A DNA stretch of 38,815 nt. It comes from a virus. The translations under genes were made by a program, and so were the position numbers. The stretch is from positions 1-38,815 of IMG/VR virus record IMGVR_UViG_3300011416_000022; one strand, 5' to 3'. Positions 1 through 5,944 of this stretch are shown in pieces. The notes below the pieces were generated by a model. It was given only the letters and a program-made list of their open reading frames with translations, had not been told where the DNA came from and searched no databases. How positions within the stretch are numbered: the stretch's first letter is position 1; every line of letters starts with the position of its first letter.

Positions 1-65
1 CATGGCGTTGCTCCTTTCTGAGTTATTGATTGGCGTTAATTCCTCAGAATATCTGCATCGCCATG
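1..65. repeat. Nested inverted repeats at left edge
   Basis: CATGGCG (1-7) pairs with CGCCATG (59-65), and inside it TTCTGAG (16-22) pairs with CTCAGAA (43-49), leaving a 20-base loop. The inner gaps are nearly equal (8 and 9 bases). The element also holds two copies of GGCGTT (4-9 and 32-37). No gene overlaps it. It could be a protein-binding or structured-RNA element. The window starts exactly at its first base, so its true extent is unknown. Confidence 0.35.
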
Positions 66-189
66 AATTATTTCAACTCATGCCCTCACCTTCAGGGCAC
101 CAACGGGGTTTGGGACATCCTCAAGTAGTGAAATGCCCATTCATCGGACAGTGAAAAGGTTCATTTCGTTCAATGTTTATAGGGCTTCT

Positions 190-225
190 GCCATAACTTG
201 TCCTATAATAAGCATTATGGCAAGT
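190..225. repeat. Inverted repeat around a TATAAT box
   Basis: GCCATAA (190-196) is matched by TTATGGC (215-221), and the overlapping ACTTG (196-200) by CAAGT (221-225), so two alternative pairings are possible. A TATAAT hexamer lies between them at 204-209, but I see no convincing -35 box at the right distance. It may be an operator over a weak promoter. The rest of 66-330 contains only a short hairpin (81-99) and no gene. Confidence 0.25.
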
Positions 226-330
226 ACAATTCTATTATGAGACAGCCCATAAAACAGATTCACGCGCTGGTGAAACGCGAAAGGGCGAACCGACCCCCGA
301 TATGTATGTACCTTACTTCACTCTCTCCGG

Positions 331-660
331 GGGAAAAAATTCATAGGGGAGGAGGAAGTGGCGAATTCGGGTGATAAGAGGGGTAGAGGTAGGACAGGAG
401 GAGGAGTAGTAGGAGGAAGGGTAGCCATTTTGAGAGAAAAGGGAGTAGATAATTCTAGGAGGAAGTGATTTGGCGGTTAAATCGGTTACTGGGGGGTCAA
501 AAAGGGCATATTTTAGAGGGAAGAGTGGAGGTGGTGTAGAGGAGTAGTGGGTGATGTGGCGAATTTGGAGTAGATTGGGGGTAAGAGAGGGTGTTTAGGC
601 GGGAAAGCGGGTCATTTGGGGCATTTCTGTCACTATGAAAGTGCTGGAAAGAAAGCTTGA
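331..660 (-). terminator. Candidate Rho-dependent terminator region (C-rich, G-poor leftward RNA)
   Basis: By hand count, 331-600 has about 117 G and 14 C on the + strand, so RNA made leftward past the ninG stop would be strongly C-rich and G-poor for about 270 nt. That is the classical signature of a Rho utilisation site, and it lies just where the leftward operon should end; no hairpin with a U-run is seen there. The + strand instead carries repeated AGGAGG-like runs, including AGGAGGAAGTG at 350-360 and 457-467, and GTGGCGAATTYGG at 358-370 and 556-568. No ORF of reasonable length exists in either strand of 1-682. Confidence 0.35.
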
Positions 661-682
661 AGGTATGATTTACGGGGATGTG

Positions 683-1078
683 CTAGGAAGATGACAGGGA
701 TTTTACCTTGAGTCTGTAGCTATCGGAAATCTCCATGAGTTCTTGGGCGGTGAACTTTCTGATTTTGTATTTTTGGCTTTCAAGTCTTTTGATTTCATCT
801 TCACCCCACCTCTGGACCAATCTTTTGCGATATTCGACTTCATTCCCACCAAGGTAGATATTGCAGTGATTGCACTGGGCCGAGACATTATGCTCATCGA
901 AAAAGGCCTCTCGGTGAATGGCCTTTACGTAGTGTCCCGCGTGCATATCGGTATAACGATAATGACGGTCGCAAGAACCACATTTGGGGTATCTACCATC
1001 TCTTAGGCGAACAAACAAAGAGAACCACCTCCAGGCAGTCGTTTTCTTGAGATCTCGGGCTCTGGTAATCTTTGAAAT
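683..1078 (-). CDS. NinG/Rap-like phage recombination protein
   Basis: This 131-residue protein resembles the C-terminal part of lambda NinG (Rap), which acts on recombination intermediates in phage DNA. Visible family marks are two CxxC pairs (PKCGSC and QCNHCN), the AGHY motif between them, the GNEVEYRKRL stretch and a charged C-terminal helix. TTG at 1018 would cut off the conserved AWRWFSLFVRLRDG region. The reading frame stays open upstream to 1124 without any ATG, GTG or TTG, but AGGAGAA at 1084-1090 sits 7 nt before ATT at 1078, giving an N terminus MSKITRARDLKK, so I place the start there. It is shorter than lambda NinG (about 200 residues), lacking the N-terminal part. It is the last gene of the leftward operon. 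An alternative is an upstream ATG (1137) joined by a frameshift. Confidence 0.82.
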   Translation of the reverse strand: MSKITRARDLKKTTAWRWFSLFVRLRDGRYPKCGSCDRHYRYTDMHAGHYVKAIHREAFFDEHNVSAQCNHCNIYLGGNEVEYRKRLVQRWGEDEIKRLESQKYKIRKFTAQELMEISDSYRLKVKSLSSS

Positions 1079-1083
1079 GATGG

Positions 1084-1090
1084 TTCTCCT
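1084..1090 (-). promoter_or_regulatory. Shine-Dalgarno that fixes an ATT start for ninG
   Basis: The leftward strand reads AGGAGAACCATCATT here: a strong AGGAG with 7 nt to ATT (1078-1076). No standard start codon exists in frame between the upstream stop at 1126 and TTG at 1018, and homology-like sequence runs upstream of that TTG. Confidence 0.55.
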
Positions 1091-1139
1091 GGGGAGCGGG
1101 GTATCAACCTTTAGGCTAGAGTATCAATCTTTCTCATAT

Positions 1140-1349
1140 TTATATCAGATTGTGACGGTGATCGTTAAAGGCTTCGTCGTCGATCCAAATTTCTTTGCCT
1201 GAAAACATCACGAGGAGGTACACACTCATCAGATCGTTGATTCTATACAAGTCAAGGGCGGCTATCTTGTCGACGTGTATTATGGTTTCTACACGCTCTG
1301 GATCAATCCATATTGTCAGGTCGTCAAGGGAGGTGAGTTGTATTTTCAT
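1140..1349 (-). CDS. Small hypothetical protein (FlbD-like size and pattern)
   Basis: This 69-residue protein starts MKIQLTSLDDLTIWIDPERV and ends in a second beta-rich segment with GKEIWIDDEAF. The alternation resembles the small FlbD-type fold (two short beta segments around a turn), but I would not assign a function. An in-frame ATG at 1418 exists; I prefer 1349 because it follows the upstream gene's stop by 4 nt, whereas the longer form would overlap that gene heavily. There is no clear Shine-Dalgarno, so translation is probably coupled to the gene before it. It lies in the leftward operon between an unknown gene and ninG. Confidence 0.55.
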   Translation of the reverse strand: MKIQLTSLDDLTIWIDPERVETIIHVDKIAALDLYRINDLMSVYLLVMFSGKEIWIDDEAFNDHRHNLI

Positions 1350-1353
1350 TATT

Positions 1354-1614
1354 TCAGTCCATTCTTTTTCTGATAAAGGCGGGGTTTGGCACGGTTGGGT
1401 CCGCGTTGGCTTCATCAAGGATGGGAACGGGAGAATGCTTCTTCAAAGCCTCGAGAAGAAGAAGGGCGTCGTCAAGAAGTTCCACAAGCTGATATCGATC
1501 GTCAGGAGGATTCCGTGTGAGCTCCTCGGCCATCCTGAGACGCTGATTGAGTTGACGGTTTATCTCCTCGCACGCTCCTCTGCGGGAGAATTCTTTAATA
1601 TCGGCATGTGTCAT
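1354..1614 (-). CDS. Hypothetical protein, helical
   Basis: An 86-residue protein beginning MTHADIKEFSRRG, with a predicted helical middle (NRQLNQRLRMAEELTR, then VELLDDALLLLEALKK) and a proline-rich tail. I do not recognise the family. An ATG at 1662 would give 102 residues, but AGGAG 5 nt before ATG 1614 is the better ribosome site. It is the fifth gene of the leftward operon. Helical content and lack of signal peptide suggest a small cytoplasmic accessory protein. Confidence 0.6.
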   Translation of the reverse strand: MTHADIKEFSRRGACEEINRQLNQRLRMAEELTRNPPDDRYQLVELLDDALLLLEALKKHSPVPILDEANADPTVPNPAFIRKRMD

Positions 1615-1692
1615 TTTTTCTCCTAAAAATTCGAGCCGCAGCCCATCCCAAATCTCTCCCATGAGATTTTTTAGGTTGTGAGATGTGGCTCT

Positions 1693-1932
1693 TTAGTTTG
1701 GTTTTTTGGGTGTAAATCCGGCAACAATCTCAATGGGGCTCACCGGGGTTGCTTCGTTTTTGACGCGGATCTCCCCCGGCAGTAGGGCTATTGCCACCTG
1801 GACGCACTGGGCCATGAATTGTTGAGCTGATTGTGCATTTGGAGCGTAGACCTTGGCCGTGATCGCCATTGTGCATTCGAACTGAGGGAGCGACGGCGCT
1901 TGATTGTCTTTGAATTTTATTGGTTCGCTCAT
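1693..1932 (-). CDS. Hypothetical protein
   Basis: A 79-residue protein starting MSEPIKFKDNQAPSLP, with a central segment of alternating hydrophobic residues (CTMAITAKVYAPNAQSAQQF) and a helix rich in Ala and Gln. No family is recognised. Its ATG overlaps the TGA of the histone-like gene (ATGA arrangement), so the two are probably translated in a coupled way. It belongs to the leftward operon. Confidence 0.6.
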   Translation of the reverse strand: MSEPIKFKDNQAPSLPQFECTMAITAKVYAPNAQSAQQFMAQCVQVAIALLPGEIRVKNEATPVSPIEIVAGFTPKKPN

Positions 1933-2126
1933 CGTGCCCGAGTCCCCAGTTTTGCCATAGTTTTAATCTCCTGAATTTCCTTGCGGATATCCTGCACTCT
2001 CGCCCTTAAAGCGTGTAATTGCTTTCGTAGGCGCGTACCGGCGGTCCTGTTCCCCTTTTCGTAGAACTTGGAGAAGTCAACTTCGGATGTTCCCAATAAT
2101 TCGCGTAATTCGGTGAATCTGCTCAT
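1929..2126 (-). CDS. Histone H1-like (Hc1-type) DNA-binding protein
   Basis: A 65-residue basic protein whose core (FSKFYEKGNRTAGTRLRKQL, then a helix ending in EIQEIKT) matches the pattern of the small Hc1-like histone proteins of Chlamydiae and the Bacteroidota: a helix with a KFYxKGNxxAGTRxRK core and a second amphipathic helix. Hc1 homologues bind DNA without sequence specificity and compact it. Unlike chlamydial Hc1 there is no long Lys/Ala/Pro tail, as in the short Bacteroidota versions. AAGGAG lies 7 nt before the ATG, which overlaps the TGA of the previous gene. In this context it may cover phage DNA or change host nucleoid structure; that is inference. Confidence 0.72.
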   Translation of the reverse strand: MSRFTELRELLGTSEVDFSKFYEKGNRTAGTRLRKQLHALRARVQDIRKEIQEIKTMAKLGTRAR

Positions 2127-2449
2127 GGATTACTCCTTGGTGAGTGGCGTATCATTAACCCCAGTTTGGTGAGCTCGTTTATTGGCACCTCATCTACAAT
2201 TTCCCTAAATACAGGAAGAACGAAATCGGTTGACCACTTTTCGAAAGTAGAATCAGACAAGTTCATTATCCGTTGAATTTTTTTGTGCGAACCTCCAGTA
2301 ACTTTTAGAATTGCCTCTTTACTTATTGAAGAGATGTCGCTCCATGTGGCAAGACGCTCATCTAAAATTTCCTGGTAAGCTACGATGGAAAACCGTACCA
2401 ACAAATCATAGGGTAATTGTTCTTCGTTTATGTCGGAATCAGGGGGCAT
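2123..2449 (-). CDS. Hypothetical protein
   Basis: A 108-residue, largely helical protein (MPPDSDINEEQLPYDLLVRF at the N terminus; a motif KKIQRIMNLSDSTFEKW in the middle). The middle part could be a helix-turn-helix-like fold, but the spacing is not diagnostic and I do not assign one. Its ATG is 2 nt after the stop of the RHH-like gene and its own stop overlaps the start of the histone-like gene, so it is firmly part of the leftward operon. Confidence 0.6.
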   Translation of the reverse strand: MPPDSDINEEQLPYDLLVRFSIVAYQEILDERLATWSDISSISKEAILKVTGGSHKKIQRIMNLSDSTFEKWSTDFVLPVFREIVDEVPINELTKLGLMIRHSPRSNP

Positions 2450-2451
2450 AA

Positions 2452-2622
2452 CTACCTATGCGCGACCCCCTCGAGTTCAAGGCCCTTCCTGATGAGGCGT
2501 TCGGCGACAGTGTTTATTTTACGGTCCTCGGCGAGAGCCATACTTTCGATGAGCTCAACCAGTTTGCGGTCGATCCCCAGTGCGCGGTTCGCCTCTTTTC
2601 GTGTTTTGAGTTTTTTAGGCAT
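2452..2622 (-). CDS. Small ribbon-helix-helix-type regulator (putative)
   Basis: A 56-residue protein. It begins MPKKLKTRKEANRALGIDRK, then has helices ELIESMALAEDRKINTVAER and LIRKGLELEG. The order (short basic strand, helix, turn, helix) and size match MetJ/Arc/CopG-type ribbon-helix-helix repressors, which bind DNA as dimers. It is the first gene of the leftward operon, directly behind promoter 2629-2657 and a palindrome, exactly where an autoregulating phage repressor would sit. The -10 box ends 6 nt before the ATG, so the mRNA is probably leaderless. The family call rests on pattern and context, not on a search. Confidence 0.65.
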   Translation of the reverse strand: MPKKLKTRKEANRALGIDRKLVELIESMALAEDRKINTVAERLIRKGLELEGVAHR

Positions 2623-2628
2623 GGCTCA

Positions 2629-2657
2629 ATAATAAGAATCGCTTTAATCAAAGTCAA
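2629..2657 (-). promoter_or_regulatory. Leftward sigma70-type promoter
   Basis: The leftward strand reads TTGACT (2657-2652), 17 nt, then TATTAT (2634-2629): near-consensus with optimal spacing. The expected transcription start falls at or beside the ATG of the RHH-like gene (2622), predicting a leaderless message. Confidence 0.65.
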
Positions 2658-2660
2658 GTG

Positions 2661-2686
2661 TTTGAATGAAATAATTATTTTTCAAA
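2661..2686. promoter_or_regulatory. Candidate operator between divergent promoters
   Basis: TTTGAA (2661-2666) and TTCAAA (2681-2686) flank a perfect 12-bp palindrome AAATAATTATTT (2669-2680); only the two bases TG (2667-2668) break full symmetry. The element lies between the leftward -35 (2652-2657) and the rightward -35 (2691-2696), where one bound dimer or tetramer could affect both promoters. It is AT-rich, so chance symmetry is possible. Confidence 0.45.
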
Positions 2687-2690
2687 ACTA

Positions 2691-2719
2691 TTGACATCAA
2701 CCTCAAAAAATTGTATGTT
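2691..2719 (+). promoter_or_regulatory. Rightward sigma70-type promoter
   Basis: TTGACA (2691-2696), 17-nt spacer, TATGTT (2714-2719). The -35 is perfect and the -10 matches 4 of 6. Transcription should start near 2726 and read into the replication module after a leader of about 125 nt. Confidence 0.6.
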
Positions 2720-2762
2720 CCACACATGAGAACTCTGCGAGCAATCTCACCTAATTCTAGAA

Positions 2763-2830
2763 TCTCCCGTCAGCCGTAGCGTTATCGTCCTCATCGCAAG
2801 GGATCTCATCGTTACTCCTCTGGCGGGAGA
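2763..2830 (+). promoter_or_regulatory. Leader hairpin that hides a Shine-Dalgarno
   Basis: TCTCCCGTCAG (2763-2773) can pair with CTGGCGGGAGA (2820-2830): 11 pairs, ten Watson-Crick and one wobble, closing a 46-nt loop. The right arm contains GGGAG (2825-2829), the only strong Shine-Dalgarno before the replication module. That site is 7 nt from an out-of-frame ATG (2837) and 24 nt from the ATG chosen for the first gene (2854). The leader may keep early translation low until the stem is opened. Confidence 0.4.
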
Positions 2831-2853
2831 ATTTTAATGAGAGCGAGCTACTT

Positions 2854-3051
2854 ATGCACAAACAGTCGTTTGGTTTTGTTGTTACAACCTCAGACGAGAA
2901 CGAGCAGGAAATCCGTATCCTCCAGTTCAATCTTGGGCGGGAGGACGATGATTCGATCCTCTTGCATGTCGACCAAGTGGATTATCTTTGCGCTTGGCTT
3001 CAGCAAGCGAAAAGAGAAATAGAGTCAAAGAAAGGCGAGGGGCATGGCTAA
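2854..3051 (+). CDS. Hypothetical early protein
   Basis: A 65-residue acidic protein starting MHKQSFGFVVTTSDENEQEI, with a C-terminal helix (VDYLCAWLQQAKREIESKK). No family is recognised. The ATG at 2854 has a poor Shine-Dalgarno; the strong GGGAG upstream points at ATG 2837 in another frame, whose 61-codon product is Ser/Arg-rich and looks like a shadow. The 2854 frame has balanced composition and ends by overlapping the next gene by 8 nt, which supports it. It is the first gene of the rightward early operon. Confidence 0.6.
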   Translation: MHKQSFGFVVTTSDENEQEIRILQFNLGREDDDSILLHVDQVDYLCAWLQQAKREIESKKGEGHG

Positions 3052-3484
3052 ACGCTTGACGGCCTCAGACAAGTGGGAAGATCCGTGGTTCCGTCGACTC
3101 CCCCCTGATTTAAAATTATTTTGGGTTTACCTTCTCGACAAATGTACTCACGCTGGTATTTTTATTCCAGACATGGAACTTGCTGAGTTTTACATAGGCA
3201 AGAAGTTGGATGCGAACCTTATACGCAAGGTACTAAAGGGTAGACTTGTTGAGTGTGAAGACGGTAAATGGTTTATTCCTAAATACATCCACTTCCAGTA
3301 TAAAAAATTGAATCCCGCGAACGTGGCGCATAAAGGGGTTATCGAAACGCTCCAACACTACGGATTAGTTGACGACAACCTGCAAGTCATTGAAGCCCCT
3401 TTAAAGCTCCTTCAAAGCTCCTTTAAAGCCCCTAAAGATAAAGATAAGATAAAAGCTAAAGCATCGGATAAAGAAAAGGTATAG
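3044..3484 (+). CDS. Replisome-organiser-like replication protein
   Basis: A 146-residue protein whose N terminus (MAKRLTASDKWEDPWFRRLP, LKLFWVYLLDKCTHAG) matches the N-terminal winged-helix-like domain widespread in phage replication initiators and replisome organisers. Residues about 1-100 form that domain; residues 115-146 are a Lys-rich, disordered-looking tail. Such proteins bind origin DNA and recruit helicase or primase. It overlaps the gene before it by 8 nt. Its 3' end encodes four 11-bp DNA repeats and an A-rich tract, as the lambda origin lies inside gene O. The gene ends in three in-frame stops (TAG, TAG, TAA at 3482-3496) created by a triple GGTATA repeat. No ATPase motif is present. 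Confidence 0.65.
   Translation: MAKRLTASDKWEDPWFRRLPPDLKLFWVYLLDKCTHAGIFIPDMELAEFYIGKKLDANLIRKVLKGRLVECEDGKWFIPKYIHFQYKKLNPANVAHKGVIETLQHYGLVDDNLQVIEAPLKLLQSSFKAPKDKDKIKAKASDKEKV
3389..3461 (+). other. Candidate replication origin: four 11-bp iterons plus A-rich tract
   Basis: Four abutting 11-mers: ATTGAAGCCCC (3389-3399), TTTAAAGCTCC (3400-3410), TTCAAAGCTCC (3411-3421) and TTTAAAGCCCC (3422-3432), consensus TTYAAAGCYCC. They are followed at once by an A-rich, nearly C-free tract (3433-3461). The 11-bp period equals about one helical turn and is not a multiple of three, so the repeats are not explained by a peptide repeat. Iterons plus an AT-rich stretch inside a replication-initiator gene is the lambda arrangement. 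Confidence 0.5.
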
Positions 3485-3561
3485 GTATAGGTATAAGCCT
3501 AAGCAAAGGATATGCTCGTTCACGCAAAGGTAATGAACTTTCACAAGCAAGCAAAGGATAT
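3478..3561 (+). repeat. Short direct repeats downstream of the iterons
   Basis: GGTATA occurs three times in tandem (3478-3495). AAGCAAAGGATAT occurs at 3501-3513 and 3549-3561, with a third GCAAAGG at 3524-3530. The last copy supplies the AAGGA ribosome site of the next gene. They may be part of the origin or be remnants of slippage. A 19-codon ORF (3512-3571) ends on the next gene's start; I see no other support for it. Confidence 0.35.
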
Positions 3562-3567
3562 CCCATT

Positions 3568-4299
3568 ATGACCGAGCTACAAAAGATCGAAAAACGCATT
3601 GAACTGGCTATAAATGCTGGTAAAAACGCCATGATTGCAACAATAAAGCTACTCGGGGATGTGTACGAAAAAAAACTCTGGGAGGAGAGTTATAAATCAT
3701 TCTCCGAATACTGTGAGAAGCGATGGCACTTTTCAAGAATCCGAGGTTATCAAATCGTCGGTTCTGCTGAGATTTTGAAGCTTTTACCTGAAAAAGTGTT
3801 AAGCGCGCTTAACAGTGAAAAAGCCATTGCGGCGTTGAAAGACGTACCCCCCGATGAGCGAGAAAAGGTGATTGAGAAGGCTTCAAAATCCGGGAAGGTG
3901 ACGGCCAAATCCATCAAAAAAGCCGCCAAAGATGAGACTCCCCCACTACTCGACAAGACGGGGCTTCTCATCCCGACAGCGATAGAGCGAGACTGGGACC
4001 GATCTAAGGATCTTGCCGAATTTATGCTATCACGCATATCCCAGGTAAAGGTCGCTCTCGAGAAGGGAATGGAAGATGAATCTGAGATTTTTACAGAAGT
4101 CACGAATAGCACCCTTTCGAAGCTCAAATACATCTATCAGGATCTAAAACGACTCGAACCACACGCCGTATGTACATCCTGCCAGGGGTCAACATCGAAA
4201 GAGAAATGTTCACTTTGCGGCCATCGCGGATTTATCTCGGAATTTATATACAGGAATTGTTCACCAGAGGAAACCCGTAAAATCCGGGAAGCCAAATGA
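3568..4299 (+). CDS. Zinc-ribbon protein of the replication module
   Basis: A 243-residue protein of unknown function. Residues about 1-70 are helical and include YKSFSEYCEKRWHFSRIRGY, a pattern common in phage and plasmid DNA-associated proteins that often precede ParB-like regions. A Lys-rich middle (SKSGKVTAKSIKKAAK) follows, then a helical segment and a C-terminal zinc ribbon CTSC...CSLC (two CxxC pairs eight residues apart, near residues 202-217). The stop overlaps the helicase start (ATGA), so expression is coupled. A role as DNA-binding adaptor for the helicase is inference from position only. Confidence 0.55.
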   Translation: MTELQKIEKRIELAINAGKNAMIATIKLLGDVYEKKLWEESYKSFSEYCEKRWHFSRIRGYQIVGSAEILKLLPEKVLSALNSEKAIAALKDVPPDEREKVIEKASKSGKVTAKSIKKAAKDETPPLLDKTGLLIPTAIERDWDRSKDLAEFMLSRISQVKVALEKGMEDESEIFTEVTNSTLSKLKYIYQDLKRLEPHAVCTSCQGSTSKEKCSLCGHRGFISEFIYRNCSPEETRKIREAK

Positions 4300-5924
4300 C
4301 GCTCAGGGATTATCAGGAGCGCGCGGTAAACGCGATTGAGGAGGAGTGGAAGGAGAACGACTCCACACTCTTAGTCTGTGCCACGGGAACCGGAAAGACA
4401 CAGATTTTTTCCGAACTCATACGCCGTCGTCAACCGCAACGTGCGATGATACTTGCACACCGGGAAGAACTTATATGGCAAGCGCAGAAACGTCTCGAAT
4501 CCTTAGACATCGAAGCGGAAGTAGAGATGGCAGACTTTAAGGCTGGCACTAAGTTTTGGAATATGAGGCCGGTTGTGGTATCAACAATCCAGACTCAATG
4601 CGCTGGCAAAAACGGCAGTACAAGGATGGCGAAGTTCAACCCAGAAGAATTTTCATTACTCATCATCGACGAAGCACATCACGCTACAGCACAATCCTAT
4701 CGGCGTGTCATTGACCATTATCGTCAAAATCCAAATCTCAAAGTATTAGGAGTTACAGCGACCCCAGATAGAGCTGATGAGGAAGCACTCGGCAAGGTTT
4801 TTCAGACCGTCGCGTTCGATTATGAAATACTTGATGCGATTAAAGATGGTTGGTTGGTCCCGATTGAACAACAAATGGTCGAAATCGAATCATTGGATTA
4901 TTCACACATCCGCACGACAGCAGGAGATCTGAATGGTGCCGATCTCGCAGAGGTAATGGAGGCTGAAAAAAATTTACAGGGGATTGCCGCTGCGACGATC
5001 GAAATAATTGGGAAACGGAAAACAATCGTATTTACGGCAAGCGTGAGACAAGCTGAAAGTCTATCTGGCATTTTCAATCGACACCGAGAAGGAATGTCAA
5101 GGTGGGTTTATGGTGGTACACCGAAGGAAATAAGACGCGAAATACTAAAAGATTTTGCGGAAGGGAGTACACAGGTAGTTGCGAATTGTGGGATTTTATC
5201 TGAAGGTTTCGATGAACCTGGGGTTGAAGTAATAGTCCAAGCCCGACCAACCAAATCGCGATGCCTATATTCACAGCAAATCGGCAGAGGGACCCGGCCA
5301 CTTCCCAAAATCGTTGACGGCATTGACGCAAAAGAGGAACGAAGATTCGCGATTGAGACCAGCGCGAAACCATCCCTACTTGTCGTGGATTTTGTCGGCA
5401 ACAGTGGTCGCCACAAACTCATCACCAGCGCAGATGTACTCGGAGGCAATGTTAGCGAAGAAGCGATCGAACTCGCTATCAAAAAAATCAAAAAGGAAAA
5501 GAACCCACGTAAGACAGACGAACTACTTGAGGAGGCTCAAAGGGAAATTGAGGAGCGCAAGAAACAAGATGCTCTCCGCAAGGCCCGACTGGTCGCGAAA
5601 GCGAAATACACGTCGAAGATAATTGACCCCTTCAATATCTTCCAACTCGAGCCGGCGCGCGAGCGCGGATGGGACGCCGGGAAATCACTTTCAGAGAAAC
5701 AGAAAAATCTTTTACGCAAACAGGGGATCGATCCCGACTCAATGTCGTATGTGCAAGCGAAGCAACTTATTGTTGAACTCTTTCGGCGCTGGAAAGACGA
5801 TTTATGTTCACTGAAACAGGCGAACATCCTGAAGAGGTATGGCTATTCAACGCAACTCACACGCAAAGAAGCCAGCGCACTCATAGATCAACTCGCGAAA
5901 AATCACTGGAAGAGGGTAGGGTAA
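4296..5924 (+). CDS. SF2 DEAD/DEAH-box helicase
   Basis: A 542-residue ATP-dependent helicase or translocase. Motifs in order: N-terminal RDYQ (residues 4-7), Walker A ATGTGKT (29-35), Walker B DEAH (125-128), motif III TATP (154-157) and motif VI QQIGRGTR (327-334). These are the two RecA-like lobes of superfamily 2, of the type used by phages in replication and recombination (the UvsW and RadD-like groups). A charged coiled segment (about 385-440) joins them to a C-terminal domain containing SLSEKQKNLLRKQGID and KEASALIDQL, seen in other phage helicases and possibly DNA-binding. No DnaB-type helicase is present in the window. Confidence 0.88.
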   Translation: MTLRDYQERAVNAIEEEWKENDSTLLVCATGTGKTQIFSELIRRRQPQRAMILAHREELIWQAQKRLESLDIEAEVEMADFKAGTKFWNMRPVVVSTIQTQCAGKNGSTRMAKFNPEEFSLLIIDEAHHATAQSYRRVIDHYRQNPNLKVLGVTATPDRADEEALGKVFQTVAFDYEILDAIKDGWLVPIEQQMVEIESLDYSHIRTTAGDLNGADLAEVMEAEKNLQGIAAATIEIIGKRKTIVFTASVRQAESLSGIFNRHREGMSRWVYGGTPKEIRREILKDFAEGSTQVVANCGILSEGFDEPGVEVIVQARPTKSRCLYSQQIGRGTRPLPKIVDGIDAKEERRFAIETSAKPSLLVVDFVGNSGRHKLITSADVLGGNVSEEAIELAIKKIKKEKNPRKTDELLEEAQREIEERKKQDALRKARLVAKAKYTSKIIDPFNIFQLEPARERGWDAGKSLSEKQKNLLRKQGIDPDSMSYVQAKQLIVELFRRWKDDLCSLKQANILKRYGYSTQLTRKEASALIDQLAKNHWKRVG

Positions 5925-5944
5925 TTTATGAAGGAGAGCATTAC

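Noticed and set aside
81-99. Hairpin TGCCCT/AGGGCA as an intrinsic terminator
   Set aside because: Only six pairs and no U-run on either strand.
346-468. Open + strand frame (about 40 codons, GEEEVANSGDKR...)
   Set aside because: No start codon in a sensible place; the frame is a by-product of the G/A-rich tract.
2837-3022. 61-codon ORF with the best Shine-Dalgarno before the early operon
   Set aside because: The product is Ser/Arg-rich and looks like an off-frame reading of the 2854 gene; kept only as a possible decoy start.
3512-3571. 19-codon ORF ending on the next start
   Set aside because: Too short, poor ribosome site spacing, and its sequence is explained by the GCAAAGG repeats.
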